From NCBI GenBank assembly GCA_040216765.1, contig JAVJON010000006.1, forward strand, positions 103,105-167,104: a stretch of 64,000 bases of DNA, given 5' to 3'. Of the stretch, positions 36,298 through 48,458 are shown in pieces. The notes below the pieces were generated by a model. That model had not been told where the DNA came from, made no database searches, and worked only from the letters and a program-made list of their open reading frames with translations. Positions within the stretch are counted from its first letter, which is position 1, and the number at the start of each line of letters is the position of its first letter. The position numbers and the translations under genes were made by a program. Source of the stretch: Marinibaculum sp040216765. Lineage in GTDB: Bacteria > Pseudomonadota > Alphaproteobacteria > Ferrovibrionales > Ferrovibrionaceae.

Positions 36298-37473
36298 CTA
36301 TTGCGCCACGATGGCGGGCAGGGTCGTCGCCGGCGGTGTGTTGCGGCTGCGTTCGCTGCGCACCACGCCGTCGATCACCGTCATGCCGATTCCCGGCAGG
36401 TTCCCCTGCTGGATCGAGTCCAGCATCGTCCTGCCCGGCGCGTGCTGTGCGGTGTCCAGCAGGACGAAGTCGGCCGACCTGCCGACTTCCAGCAGGCCGC
36501 AATCCAGGTCCCGCATGCGCGCGGTATTGCCGGTGGCGAAACAGAAGGCGGTCTCTGCCGGCACCTCGCCGAGGGACGAGAGCAGGGCGATCATGCGCAG
36601 GATGCCAAGCGGCTGCACGCCGGAGCCGGCCGGCCCGTCGGTGCCCAGGATCACCCGGTCCAGCTGCTTCAACTCGCTGGCGGCGCGCAGCGCCAGCAGG
36701 GCAGAGCGCTCGTTGCCGTTATGCACCAGCTCGATGCCGCGGCTGCACTGTTCGCAGAGACAGAGGATCTGGTCGTCGGGCAGGGCGGTATGGCCGCCAT
36801 TGATATGACCGATGATGTCGGCATCGGCCTCCAGGACGACATCCTTGTCGATCAGCCCGGAGCCGGGGATCGACGGGCCGCCGGTATGGATCGTCGAGCG
36901 GATGCCGTATTTCCGCGCCCAGGCCACCATCTCCCTGGCAGTGTCGCCGGCCTTCACCGATCCCAGGCCGATCTCGCCCAGCAGGGTCACGCCCGCATCG
37001 GCGAGTTCCCTGAAGTCGCTCTCCACCATGCCCTCTTCGATCACCGGCGCGCCGGCAAGGACCTTGACCCCGGAGGGGCGGAAATTCTCGTACCAGCGCT
37101 GCGAGGCGATCGCGAGCGCCTTCAGCCCGACAATGTCCTTGGGCCGGCCCGGCAGATGCACCTCGCCGGCGGAGATCATCGTGGTGACCCCGCCATGCAG
37201 GCAGGAATCGATCCAGTTGAGCTGCTGCTGCCGCGGCGTGTAATCGCCGATCACCGGATGCACATGGCTGTCGATCAGCCCCGGCGCCAGGGCAATGCCC
37301 TTCGCGTCGATCACTGTCCGGGCGCCTTCCGCGTCGACATCCTTCTCGCGCCCGATCGCCGCGATCCGGCCATCCACCGCCAGGATGCAGTCGGCGTCGA
37401 GAATCGGCTGCTCCAGCTTGCCGGACAGCATCAGGCCGATATTGCGCACCACCAGTTTGCTCGATTCCGCCAT
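36298..37473 (-). CDS. Enamidase (amidohydrolase family; nicotinate-type pathway)
   Basis: 391 residues of the metal-dependent amidohydrolase fold. Metal-site segments in order: DSHVHPVIGDYTPRQ, LLGEIGLG, IHTGG, GHINGGHT and ILGTDGPAGSG. The segments LHGGVTTMISAG, LPGRPKD and the C-terminal SRNTPPATT match the Eubacterium barkeri enamidase, which hydrolyses 1,4,5,6-tetrahydro-6-oxonicotinate to 2-formylglutarate and ammonia. That is the step after 6-hydroxynicotinate reductase, whose homologue lies in the operon at 21.8-33.6 kb. I chose the ATG at 37473, with a G-rich site six bases upstream; an ATG at 37479 is the alternative. A diverged copy of the GTATAC palindrome lies 53 bases upstream. 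Confidence 0.87.
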   Translation of the reverse strand: MAESSKLVVRNIGLMLSGKLEQPILDADCILAVDGRIAAIGREKDVDAEGARTVIDAKGIALAPGLIDSHVHPVIGDYTPRQQQLNWIDSCLHGGVTTMISAGEVHLPGRPKDIVGLKALAIASQRWYENFRPSGVKVLAGAPVIEEGMVESDFRELADAGVTLLGEIGLGSVKAGDTAREMVAWARKYGIRSTIHTGGPSIPGSGLIDKDVVLEADADIIGHINGGHTALPDDQILCLCEQCSRGIELVHNGNERSALLALRAASELKQLDRVILGTDGPAGSGVQPLGILRMIALLSSLGEVPAETAFCFATGNTARMRDLDCGLLEVGRSADFVLLDTAQHAPGRTMLDSIQQGNLPGIGMTVIDGVVRSERSRNTPPATTLPAIVAQ

Positions 37474-37525
37474 CGTCATCCCCCGGATCCGGCCGGCCGC
37501 TGGGATCGGCCGGGCTGTCATTTTC

Positions 37526-37539
37526 GTTCGTATGCTAAC
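37526..37539. promoter_or_regulatory. Operator candidate upstream of the enamidase gene
   Basis: GTTCGTATGCTAAC is an imperfect palindrome that shares TTCGTAT and the AAC end with the site before the hydroxylase operon. It lies between the divergent enamidase and permease genes, so either could be controlled from it. Confidence 0.5.
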
Positions 37540-37740
37540 ACAGCTCGGGCGGCGGCTCGACAAGCGGCAACCCGGTGCCGTAAGGGGTTTGCCGACGAAC
37601 GCAACGGCGGTGCGGCAGGGCGGCGTGGCTGCGGCCGTCCCGGCCGGCATCCGGCCCTGCGCAGCAACCTGGCCGCGGAACCCATCTTGCCCTTCGCCTG
37701 CGATGCCTTGCCGTACCCCGCCCGGCGGCGCGGCTGAGCC

Positions 37741-38991
37741 ATGTCCGTCGCCCTTGCCGTATCGCTGGCGATCTTCGGCGTCATCGCGGTCCGCGAATGG
37801 CTGCCGCCGGCGGTCAGGATCTGGCATGTGATGGCCGCCGGTGCGGTGGCGATGCTGGCGACCGGGCAGATCGCCCCCCGCGAGGCGCTGGCGGCGATCG
37901 ACTGGAACATCATCCTCTACCTGTTCGCCGTCTTCTCCATCGGCCATGCGCTGCAGGCCTGCGGCCTGTCGCACCGGATCGCCGGCCGGCTGGCGGGCCT
38001 GCGCTCGCCTGCAGCCTCCATGGCGGCCTTCGTCCTGGTCTTCGCCCTGCTGTCCGCCGTGGTGACCAACGATGCCGCGGCGATCATCGGCACGCCGATC
38101 GCCTTCGTCCTGGCGCGACAGACGGGTACCGACCCGAAGACGTTCCTGATCGCGCTCTGCGTCACCGTCACGATCGGCAGCATGGCGACGCCGGTCGGCA
38201 ATCCCCAGAACCTGCTGATCGCCGCCAGCGGCCATCTGCCGGCACCGGTGCCGACCTTCCTGCTCTGGCTGCTGGTGCCGGCGGCGGTCTCGCTCGCGGT
38301 CGCCGCCTGGTGGCTGTCGCGCGGGCTGAAGCCGGCAAGCGGGACGGAGGGCGCGGTCCTGCTGGACGCCGCATTGGGGAAGCCGCATGCGCTCTGGCCG
38401 CCGCTGCTGGCGATGGCGCTGCTGGTGCTGCTGGTGGCCGGCGAGAGCCTGGCCAGTGCCATCGATCCTGCCTGGAGCCTGCCGCTGGGCATCGCGGCGG
38501 CGCTTGCCTGCCTGCCGGTCTACCTGTTCGGCGCGACACGGCGGCAGACCTTCCTGCATCTCGACTGGGCGACCCTGCTGTTCTTCGCGGCGATGTTCAT
38601 CGTCACCGGCGCGCTGGTGAAATCGGGCTCGCTGCAGCTGTTGCTGGGCGGCCATCGCGGGCAGATGACGGAGCCCCTGGTCACCGCGGCGTTCAGCTTC
38701 GCCGGCAGCCAAATCTTCTCCAACGTGCCGCTGGTGGACATGTACCTGAAGCTGCTGCCGGGTTTCTCCACCGCCAACCTGATGATGCTGGCCGCCGTTT
38801 CCACCCTGGCCGGCAATGTCTTCGTCATCAGCGCCGCCAGCAACGTGATCGTCCTGCAGATGGCGGAACGGATGCGCGGCCCGTCGATCGGCTTCACCCG
38901 CTTCACCGCCGCCGTGCTGCCCATCGGCATCCTCTCCACCCTGGTCTCGATGGGCTGGATCCTGCTGCTGGAGCGGCTGCTGCGGGGCTAG
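37741..38991 (+). CDS. ArsB/NhaD-SLC13 superfamily inner-membrane permease
   Basis: 416 residues with about ten to twelve hydrophobic segments. Ion-transporter family marks are AVVTNDAAAIIGTP in the first half with TIGSMATPVGNPQNLL after it, and SNVPLVDMY with NVFVISAASNVIVLQ in the second half, giving the usual two-fold repeat. Members move arsenite, sodium/proton or carboxylate anions; the substrate is not readable. It is divergent from the enamidase gene and could import or export a carboxylate of that pathway, but this is a guess. Its stop overlaps the convergent 654-residue gene by four bases. Confidence 0.82.
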   Translation: MSVALAVSLAIFGVIAVREWLPPAVRIWHVMAAGAVAMLATGQIAPREALAAIDWNIILYLFAVFSIGHALQACGLSHRIAGRLAGLRSPAASMAAFVLVFALLSAVVTNDAAAIIGTPIAFVLARQTGTDPKTFLIALCVTVTIGSMATPVGNPQNLLIAASGHLPAPVPTFLLWLLVPAAVSLAVAAWWLSRGLKPASGTEGAVLLDAALGKPHALWPPLLAMALLVLLVAGESLASAIDPAWSLPLGIAAALACLPVYLFGATRRQTFLHLDWATLLFFAAMFIVTGALVKSGSLQLLLGGHRGQMTEPLVTAAFSFAGSQIFSNVPLVDMYLKLLPGFSTANLMMLAAVSTLAGNVFVISAASNVIVLQMAERMRGPSIGFTRFTAAVLPIGILSTLVSMGWILLLERLLRG

Positions 38992-40952
38992 AAGCCGAAC
39001 ATATGGTCCAGGCAGAAGCTGCTGTCGGCATTCTGCAGGCCGTGGAAGCCGAACAGGCGGCAGGTCCCGTCGCGCACCCGCACCCAGGCCGCGGGGCCGG
39101 CGGCAGCCAGTTCCTGCGCGGTGAACTGTTCGTCCACATACCAGAACAGCGAGCCGTTGCAGGGGATGGCGACGGCGCGATGGGCAATGGCCTCGCCGCG
39201 TCCGTCGATCAGCGACAGCTCGGTCTGCGACAGGGCATGCCAGGGGGTGGAGGCAGGATAGATCAGGTGGCACAGGGTGCGCAGCGGTGCGGCCCCCACC
39301 CGCAGGAACAGGCGGGTCGTGAGCCCCGGCGGGCGGTGCGTGTAGCTCTGCGGCTCGTCGCGATAGACCGCGACGGTGTTGTAGATATGCGCGCCGAAGA
39401 TGGTCTCTGCCGCATGGCCGCTCGCCTGCTGGGTATAGCGGCCTAGAGCGTGCAGCCAGCCATCCGCCGAGCCGCCGTCGCGGAAATCGTAGCGGAACTC
39501 CACATGGCCCCAGCCGGCGCCGGGCCCGCCACAGGCCGCCAGCCAGTCGCCGCAATCCAGCACCACGGAGTCCGCGCGCGCGATCCGGCCCAGGAAGCGT
39601 TCGTCGAGAACCCCGCCATCCGGGCCGTGCAGCGCCGCCGTCACCGGCAGGTCGGCCTGGCAGGTGGCCATCGGGGTGGGCAACAGGCTGCTTGCGAAGT
39701 CCGGCTGCGGCAGGACGGGCAGCGGCAGGATGAAGCCCTTGCCCATGATCGGCGCCAGGCCCGGCAGGGCAGGGTCGGCGTCCAGGTCGGTCCGCTCGAC
39801 ATTGGCATGGGCGATCCGCACGCGGGCATTGCCGGTGATCGTCTCGTAGCGCGGGCGCACGAAATAGCGGCCGGCATGGATCTCGATCTGCTGCGGAAAG
39901 CGGGCGCCGGGCAGCATGGCGCCCAGGTCCAACTCCGCCGTGCCGAACGGCGGCACGCCGGCCGCATGCCAGGAGATCGCCTCGCTGCCCATCAGCCTGG
40001 CGCCGATCGCGCCGGCCGGAATCGCCACCGGGTGGCTGTTCTGCACCAGCAGGAGCAGCCGCTCGCCCTCGCCGGGCGCCGGCACCCCGGCATAGAGGTC
40101 GGCGGGCCAGGCATTGGCGTCGTGGGTGCAGCTCAGCTGGCTGCCATCGGCGTTCATCACGTCCAGCGCGTATTTCACCACGTCATGCCCCTTCACCCGC
40201 AGCGCATGCAGGAACAGGCTGCCGGTGAACGGCGGCAGCCCGAAGCGGGCGCGGATCTCGCGGCTGTCCAGGGTGAAGGCGACGCCGGCCGGCGGCAGCG
40301 CCTCTTCCCATTCCGCCAGGACATGGCCGTCGCCGTCGAACGCGGCGCACCACAGGGCGGCATCCTCGGCCCCGTACATCGCCCAGTAGTTGGCCGAGGT
40401 GATGCGGGTGAAGCGGCCGCCTTCGTCGCGGATCAGCGCGAAGTTGGTCGCGAAGTTCAGCGGGTCCAGATAGCGCCGCCCGTTGCTCAGCCAGCCCTCG
40501 GGCAGGCGCAGCGCATCCAGGGTGAGGATCGGCAGGTCGCCGCCCAGCAGGGCGCGCAACTGCCGCTCATGGGCCTGCGCATCGAAGGCGGTGACCAGCA
40601 CCGCGTCGATCCCCGTCGGGTGGCCCAGCGCCGCGGCCAGGGCGGTGACGGGTTGCGCGGTCAGGCCCAGCCGCATCGCGCCGACATCCTCAACCCGCTG
40701 CACATAGACCCCGGCCAGGTCGCAGGACGCCAGGTCGAAAAAGGCATCCATATGCGCCGCCGCCGGCTCCGGCTCGGGATCGTAGACCGCGATCCGGCCG
40801 AGGCCGCGCAGGCGTGCAACCAGCGCATGCCCCGCCGCCGCCGCCTTGGGATGGCCGAGGGCCTTGAACAGGGTGCTGCCGCCGAAATTGTTGCCGGGGC
40901 GCCAGCCCTGGCGCAGGTTCGGGTTGCTGAAGGTATCGATGGCGAGGGTCAT
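38988..40952 (-). CDS. Protein of unknown function, 654 residues
   Basis: I do not recognise this protein. It has no signal peptide and no membrane segment. The N-terminal 130 residues look like an alpha/beta unit that names a ligand or partner (GNNFGGSTLFKALGHPKAAAAG, LGRIAVYDPEPEP). The remainder is rich in beta-type sequence with many aromatic residues, for example RYETITGN, DSVVLDCGDWLA, HVEFRYDFRDGG and FGAHIYNTVAVYRDE. The ending is NADSSFCLDHMFGF. The beta-rich parts resemble carbohydrate- or surface-modifying proteins only in a general way. Coding is supported by length, codon pattern and a divergent AT-rich promoter region shared with an Lrp regulator. Confidence 0.75.
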   Translation of the reverse strand: MTLAIDTFSNPNLRQGWRPGNNFGGSTLFKALGHPKAAAAGHALVARLRGLGRIAVYDPEPEPAAAHMDAFFDLASCDLAGVYVQRVEDVGAMRLGLTAQPVTALAAALGHPTGIDAVLVTAFDAQAHERQLRALLGGDLPILTLDALRLPEGWLSNGRRYLDPLNFATNFALIRDEGGRFTRITSANYWAMYGAEDAALWCAAFDGDGHVLAEWEEALPPAGVAFTLDSREIRARFGLPPFTGSLFLHALRVKGHDVVKYALDVMNADGSQLSCTHDANAWPADLYAGVPAPGEGERLLLLVQNSHPVAIPAGAIGARLMGSEAISWHAAGVPPFGTAELDLGAMLPGARFPQQIEIHAGRYFVRPRYETITGNARVRIAHANVERTDLDADPALPGLAPIMGKGFILPLPVLPQPDFASSLLPTPMATCQADLPVTAALHGPDGGVLDERFLGRIARADSVVLDCGDWLAACGGPGAGWGHVEFRYDFRDGGSADGWLHALGRYTQQASGHAAETIFGAHIYNTVAVYRDEPQSYTHRPPGLTTRLFLRVGAAPLRTLCHLIYPASTPWHALSQTELSLIDGRGEAIAHRAVAIPCNGSLFWYVDEQFTAQELAAAGPAAWVRVRDGTCRLFGFHGLQNADSSFCLDHMFGF

Positions 40953-41159
40953 CGCACGCTTTGCCGGAGGAGGGTCGGGACACGGGGCGCCCCGCTGCCG
41001 GCCGCGGCAGCCCCGGGGCGGACCCGCTGCAACCGGCTCGGCGTATCACCGGGGGCGGCGGGTGTCCACCCGGTGCGCCGGGCGCCTCCAGTAGGCCCGC
41101 CGGGCGGCAGGACACCGGTGGCGACACCGGTTCCTGTTATTTCCCTGGACCGCCGCGGG

Positions 41160-41195
41160 ACATAATATTATTTCAGAGGGTAATTATATTTCCCG
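41160..41195. promoter_or_regulatory. AT-rich divergent promoter/operator before the Lrp gene
   Basis: This is the most AT-rich stretch of its region. ATAATATTAT (41162-41171) is a perfect palindrome, and AATAT/ATATT arms flank a 17-base spacer. Lrp/AsnC regulators often bind AT-rich palindromes at their own promoter, so autoregulation and control of the divergent 654-residue gene are plausible. Confidence 0.5.
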
Positions 41196-41243
41196 ACCGG
41201 CAACGTCCGGCCGGGGCGTCCGGCCCGGAGTGCGGATCAAGCC

Positions 41244-41741
41244 ATGCAGCGCGTGAAGCTCGACGATATCGACCGGCATATCCTGGCCAACCTGCAGGTC
41301 GATGGCCGCATGACGAATGTCGAGCTGGCGCGCCGGGTCGGCATCTCGGCACCGCCCTGCCTGCGCCGGGTGCGCGCGCTGGAGGAGGCGGGCTTCATCC
41401 GCGGCTATCACGCCGACCTGCATGCCGAGATGCTGGGCTATGGGGTCACCGTCTTCGCGATGGTCGGGCTGACCAGCCAGGCGGAGCCCGACCTGATCGC
41501 CTTCGAGCAGCGGGTGGCCGGCTGGCCGCTGGTGCGCGAGTGCTACATGCTGGCAGGCGAGGTCGACTTCATCCTGAAGATCGTCGCGGAGGACTGGGAC
41601 GCCTACCAGACCTTCCTGACCAAGGCGCTGACCGCCGCCCCGAACGTGGCGCATGTCCGCACCTCGCTGGCGATCCGCACCAGCAAGGCGGATCCGGGCG
41701 TACCGCTGCCGGAGGATCTGGTGGAACTGCAGAAGGCCTGA
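41244..41741 (+). CDS. Lrp/AsnC-family transcriptional regulator
   Basis: 165 residues. The N-terminal helix-turn-helix (about 5-60) includes LDDIDRHILANLQVDGRMTNVELARRVGIS and CLRRVRALEEAGFI. The C-terminal RAM effector domain (about 65-150) has the VRECYMLAGEVDFILKI pattern. Such proteins form octamers and respond to amino acids. Its divergent partner is the 654-residue protein gene, the most likely target. Confidence 0.93.
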   Translation: MQRVKLDDIDRHILANLQVDGRMTNVELARRVGISAPPCLRRVRALEEAGFIRGYHADLHAEMLGYGVTVFAMVGLTSQAEPDLIAFEQRVAGWPLVRECYMLAGEVDFILKIVAEDWDAYQTFLTKALTAAPNVAHVRTSLAIRTSKADPGVPLPEDLVELQKA

Positions 41742-42290
41742 CGGGCCGGGAAAATGATGGGCCGCGGCATGAGCCGGACTGCCGCCCGGTTCAGATCGGT
41801 TGCTTTGGGATAGGGCGCGGCCTGCCTCAAAAGCTCGTCACTCGCGGGCTCGACCCGCGAGTCCATGGTGCCGCTGCCCAACGGTTTCCAACAGGTTCCG
41901 GGGCGATTGAGCATCGCTCCGGGATGGACCGCCGGGTCGCGCCCACGGCTGTCCGGTTGGGCATGGCCGGCATTCGCTCAAGGCCGCGACTTTACCGGGC
42001 TTGCGGGGTCAAGCGTTGACGCTGGACACGGATGTCCTTGCGTTCCCCCAATCGTCACCACCGCGCTCGTCGCGGTGGTCCATGGGGCCGCCAGGTTCAA
42101 TAATGGCCGATCTTATTGAGGTGCGGCGCGATGGGTTGCCGGGCATCGCCCGGCGACCGGGACAAGCCCGCGCATGACGAAGCCATAAAACGCATGAGGC
42201 CGGAGAACGGCACTCAACCGGACAGCAGTGGGTCGAGCCCGGCGGTGACGAGATGGGGCGAACAGCTGCCAGGTCGCAGGTGTGACGCAG
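41742..42290. other. Gene-free region filled by palindromes and the dispersed repeat
   Basis: 549 bases between the Lrp gene and greA. A perfect hairpin CTCGCGGG/CCCGCGAG lies at 41841-41861. From 41929 the 240-bp dispersed repeat follows. Open frames here are repeated at the right edge only as part of the repeat and show no ribosome site, so I call no gene. Confidence 0.7.
41929..42168. repeat. Dispersed intergenic repeat, copy 1 (about 240 bp)
   Basis: Nearly identical to 63760-64000 in the same orientation, with only a few substitutions and the last 160 bases almost unchanged. It contains hairpins: ACCACCGCG/CGCGGTGGT near 42058, a CAATAA/TTATTG pair, and GCCGGGC/GCCCGGC near 42138. No transposase is inside and no target-site duplication is evident. 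Confidence 0.88.
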
Positions 42291-42764
42291 CTACTTGAAG
42301 TTCACCTTCATGATCTCGTAGGCCTTGGTGCCGCCGGGCGTGTTGACCTCGACGGAATCGCCGACCGACTTGCCGATCAGGGCACGGGCCAGAGGTGCCG
42401 TGATGGACAGGCGGCCGGACTTGATGTCGGACTCGTCGGCGCCGACGATCTGGTACTCGCTTTCCTCGTCGGTATCCTCGTCGGCCAGCATCACGGTGGC
42501 GCCGAACTTCACGGTCTCGCCCGACAGGGCACTGACGTCGATCACGTCGGCGCGCGCAAGCTTGTCCTCCAGGTCCATGACCCGGGTCTCGATCCAGCCC
42601 TGGCGCTCCTTGGCCGCGTGATACTCGGCGTTCTCGGAGAGATCGCCATGTTCCCGCGCCTCGGAGATCGCCTGGATCACCGCCGGCCGCTCGACCGACT
42701 TCAGGATCTTCAACTCGCTCTGCAGCCGCGAATACCCGCTCGCGGTCATCGGAATCTTTTCCAT
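42291..42764 (-). CDS. greA: Transcription elongation factor GreA
   Basis: 157 residues, the standard size. The N-terminal coiled coil carries the acidic tip (ARE-HGDLSENAEYHAAKE), and the C-terminal FKBP-like domain has NTPGGTKAYEI. GreA enters the RNA polymerase secondary channel and stimulates cleavage of backtracked RNA. It lies downstream of carB on the same strand, an order common in alphaproteobacteria. Confidence 0.97.
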   Translation of the reverse strand: MEKIPMTASGYSRLQSELKILKSVERPAVIQAISEAREHGDLSENAEYHAAKERQGWIETRVMDLEDKLARADVIDVSALSGETVKFGATVMLADEDTDEESEYQIVGADESDIKSGRLSITAPLARALIGKSVGDSVEVNTPGGTKAYEIMKVNFK

Positions 42765-42824
42765 TGGCCCACCAACTGCGTAGACAAATCATGCCGGCGC
42801 CGGTGCCGGTACATGCAGGCGGCT

Positions 42825-42842
42825 CCGGACCCGGGGGTCCGG
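42825..42842. repeat. Short hairpin between carB and greA
   Basis: Arms CCGGACC and GGTCCGG with a four-base loop and no T-run. The same arms occur upstream of the yqeY gene at 47902-47921 with a six-base loop. Confidence 0.5.
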
Positions 42843-43000
42843 CACGCCGTACTGGCATCGGGAAGAACGGCCCGGGAGGCCGGGCCGACGTCAGCCACCG
42901 GGCAACCGAACCCGCCGATCAGGCTACACCCAGTCGACCGGAAAGCTGAACCCCGGCAATAAAACGCTACATGCGGCGCGGTTGCGCCGCAAACGAAGCA

Positions 43001-46303
<3,303 letters not shown>

Positions 46304-46306
46304 GGC

Positions 46307-47509
46307 TCAGGCTCCGCCCTTCTTGCTTTCGGTGATCGCGTCGACGAAGCGCTCGAACAGGTAGTGGCTGTCGCGCGGGCCGGGCGAGGCCTCGGGGTGG
46401 TACTGCACGGAAAAGACCGGCCGCCCGGTGACCCGGAGGCCTTCGTTGGAGCCGTCGAACAGGGAGACATGGCTCGGCACCACGCCGTCCGGCAGGCTGT
46501 CCTGGTCGACCACGAAGCCGTGGTTCTGGCTGGTGATCTCCACCTTGCCGGTGAGCAGGTCCTTGACCGGATGGTTGGCGCCGTGATGGCCGTGATGCAT
46601 CTTTCCGGTCCGGGCGCCCAGCGCCAGGGCCAGCATCTGATGGCCCAGGCAGATGCCGAAGATCGGCAGGGCGGGCTGCGCCAGCAGGGCCTGCAGGGTC
46701 GGGATCGCGTAGGCCCCGGTGGCTTCCGGGTCGCCGGGGCCGTTCGACAGGAAGACGCCGTCGGGCTTGTGCCGCAGGACCTCCTCGGCGGTGGCGTCGG
46801 CGGGCACCACCGTGACCTCGCAGTTCAGGCCGGTCAGGTTGCGCAGGATGTTGCGCTTGATGCCGAAATCGATGGCGACGACCCGATGGGCCGGGCCCTG
46901 GTCCTCCGGCCGCCGGCCATAGCCCTGCCCGGCGGCCCGGCCGGGCTGCCAGGTGCCTTCCTCCCAGCCATAGCTCTGCCGGCAGGTGACCTCCTTCGCC
47001 AGGTCCATGCCGACCAGCCCGGGCCAGGACGCGGCGCGCTGTTTCAGCGCGGCGATGTCGAAGGCGCCGCCGGCGGCATGGGCGATCACGCCGTTGGGCG
47101 CGCCCGCGTCGCGGATCCGCCGGGTCAGCGCGCGGGTGTCGATGCCGCTGATGCCGACCAGGTTGTGCCCTTTCAGCCAGCGATCCAGGTGCCGGGTCGC
47201 CCGGTAGTTCGCCGGCTCGGTCACGTCCGCCCGTATCACAAGCCCGCGCGCCGACGGGGTGGCGGTCTCGATATCCTCTTCGTTCGTGCCCACATTTCCG
47301 ATGTGCGGAAAGGTAAAGGTAAGGATTTGCCCCGCATATGAGGGGTCGGTCAGGATTTCCTGGTAGCCGGTGATCGCGGTGTTGAAGACGATCTCGCCGA
47401 CTGCCTCGCCTTCCGCACCGACGCCCCGGCCACGGAACACCGTTCCATCGGCGAGGACCAGGATCGCATCCGGTTCATGTGTCGCGGAGGCGGGGGGCTG
47501 GACTGGCAT
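46307..47509 (-). CDS. carA: Carbamoyl-phosphate synthase small subunit (glutaminase)
   Basis: 400 residues. The N-terminal CPSase small domain (LADGTVFRGRGVG, TGYQEILTDPSY) is followed by a class I glutamine amidotransferase with nucleophile Cys287 in GICLGHQM and the QYHPEASPGP histidine-glutamate pair. It releases ammonia that passes through a tunnel to CarB. The ATG at 47509 has AGGAAG upstream; a longer frame adds 30 residues without family similarity. Confidence 0.97.
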   Translation of the reverse strand: MPVQPPASATHEPDAILVLADGTVFRGRGVGAEGEAVGEIVFNTAITGYQEILTDPSYAGQILTFTFPHIGNVGTNEEDIETATPSARGLVIRADVTEPANYRATRHLDRWLKGHNLVGISGIDTRALTRRIRDAGAPNGVIAHAAGGAFDIAALKQRAASWPGLVGMDLAKEVTCRQSYGWEEGTWQPGRAAGQGYGRRPEDQGPAHRVVAIDFGIKRNILRNLTGLNCEVTVVPADATAEEVLRHKPDGVFLSNGPGDPEATGAYAIPTLQALLAQPALPIFGICLGHQMLALALGARTGKMHHGHHGANHPVKDLLTGKVEITSQNHGFVVDQDSLPDGVVPSHVSLFDGSNEGLRVTGRPVFSVQYHPEASPGPRDSHYLFERFVDAITESKKGGA

Positions 47510-47962
47510 CTGCGGACTTCCTGTGGCGTTGGGCGTGGCGGCATCCAGGCGTGACGGGCCTTGGGCTGCGTTCCTTATGCTGCCGGTGCCGGGCGGCACC
47601 GGGGCGTCGCTGCGGCCGGGGCCGTGGCGGGGCGCGCCGTAGAGTTGAGAAGCGGACCGGCCGGGTCTGGCACCGCACAGGCGCGGCGAAGGTCATCGCA
47701 GTGCAGCCGGGATGGCTGCAAGGGGCGATGATGCTGCGCTGCGGTCATGGACGGATGCGGACAGCCCGGCGGCCGGAATGGCCGGGACCATAGCAAACGG
47801 CACCCCGCCGTCAAGCCGCATGACGATGAACGGTTCGGGGAATCAAAGGCTTAGTTTTATTGCGTCGGAACCGTGAAGGAAATGTGCAATCTTGCGCATT
47901 GCCGGACCTGATCTGGTCCGGTATACCGCCCGGCGCCTTGGCACTGGAGAGATGGTGAAAGA
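47510..47962. other. Divergent region between carA and yqeY
   Basis: 453 bases. The carA half is GC-rich with no clear promoter or pyrimidine-responsive leader peptide that I can support. The yqeY half has an AT-richer stretch near 47845-47900 and a 7-bp hairpin (47902-47921). No gene is called. Confidence 0.45.
47902..47921. repeat. Hairpin in the yqeY upstream region
   Basis: CCGGACC and GGTCCGG arms with a six-base loop, 42 bases before the yqeY start. It could lie in the 5' leader, or act as an operator; the same arms occur between carB and greA. Confidence 0.45.
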
Positions 47963-48415
47963 ATGCTTCGTGAAAGCCTCCGTGACGCCCTGAAGGACGC
48001 CATGCGCGCCCGTCAGTCGTGCAAGGTGGACACATTGAGACTGATCCTGGCCGCCCTGAAGGACCGTGACATCGCGGCCCGGGGCGAGGGACAGCCGGCG
48101 GTCTCGGACGACGAGATCCTGGCGATGCTGCAGAAGATGGTGCGGCAGCGGCAGGATTCCATCGCGATGTACGAGGAAGCCGGCAGGATCGACCTCGTCG
48201 AGCGCGAGCAGGAAGAGATGCGGATCGTCCGCTCCTTCATGCCGGAGCAGATGAGCGAGGAAGAGATCCGCGAGGCCTCCGAATCGGTGATGTCCGAGCT
48301 GGGCGCGCACGGCATCAAGGATATGGGCCGCATGATGTCCGCCATGAAGGAACGCTATGCCGGCCGCATGGATTTCGGCCGGGCAGCCTGCGTGGTAAAG
48401 GGGTTGCTGACCTGA
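47963..48415 (+). CDS. GatB/YqeY domain protein
   Basis: 150 residues, all helical. The family pattern is complete: LRESLRDALKDAMRARQ, LRLILAALKDRDIAAR, MLQKMVRQRQDSIAMYEEAGR, VRSFMPEQMSEEEI and the C-terminal GRAACVVKGLL. The domain is shared with the tRNA-binding tail of GatB; a role in tRNA handling is often suggested but not settled. In alphaproteobacteria it commonly sits before dnaG, as here. Confidence 0.93.
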   Translation: MLRESLRDALKDAMRARQSCKVDTLRLILAALKDRDIAARGEGQPAVSDDEILAMLQKMVRQRQDSIAMYEEAGRIDLVEREQEEMRIVRSFMPEQMSEEEIREASESVMSELGAHGIKDMGRMMSAMKERYAGRMDFGRAACVVKGLLT

Positions 48416-48458
48416 TCCGGCCGGCCTGAGCCGGGCGGCCTGGCGGGCGAAGCGGCCA

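Noticed and set aside
41865..42119. A small open frame within the dispersed repeat, with a partial counterpart at the right edge
   Set aside because: Its conservation follows from the DNA repeat, the reading frame differs between copies, and no ribosome site is present.
42781..43000. Intrinsic terminator between carB and greA
   Set aside because: A hairpin exists, but no T-run follows it on the minus strand, so termination is not supported.
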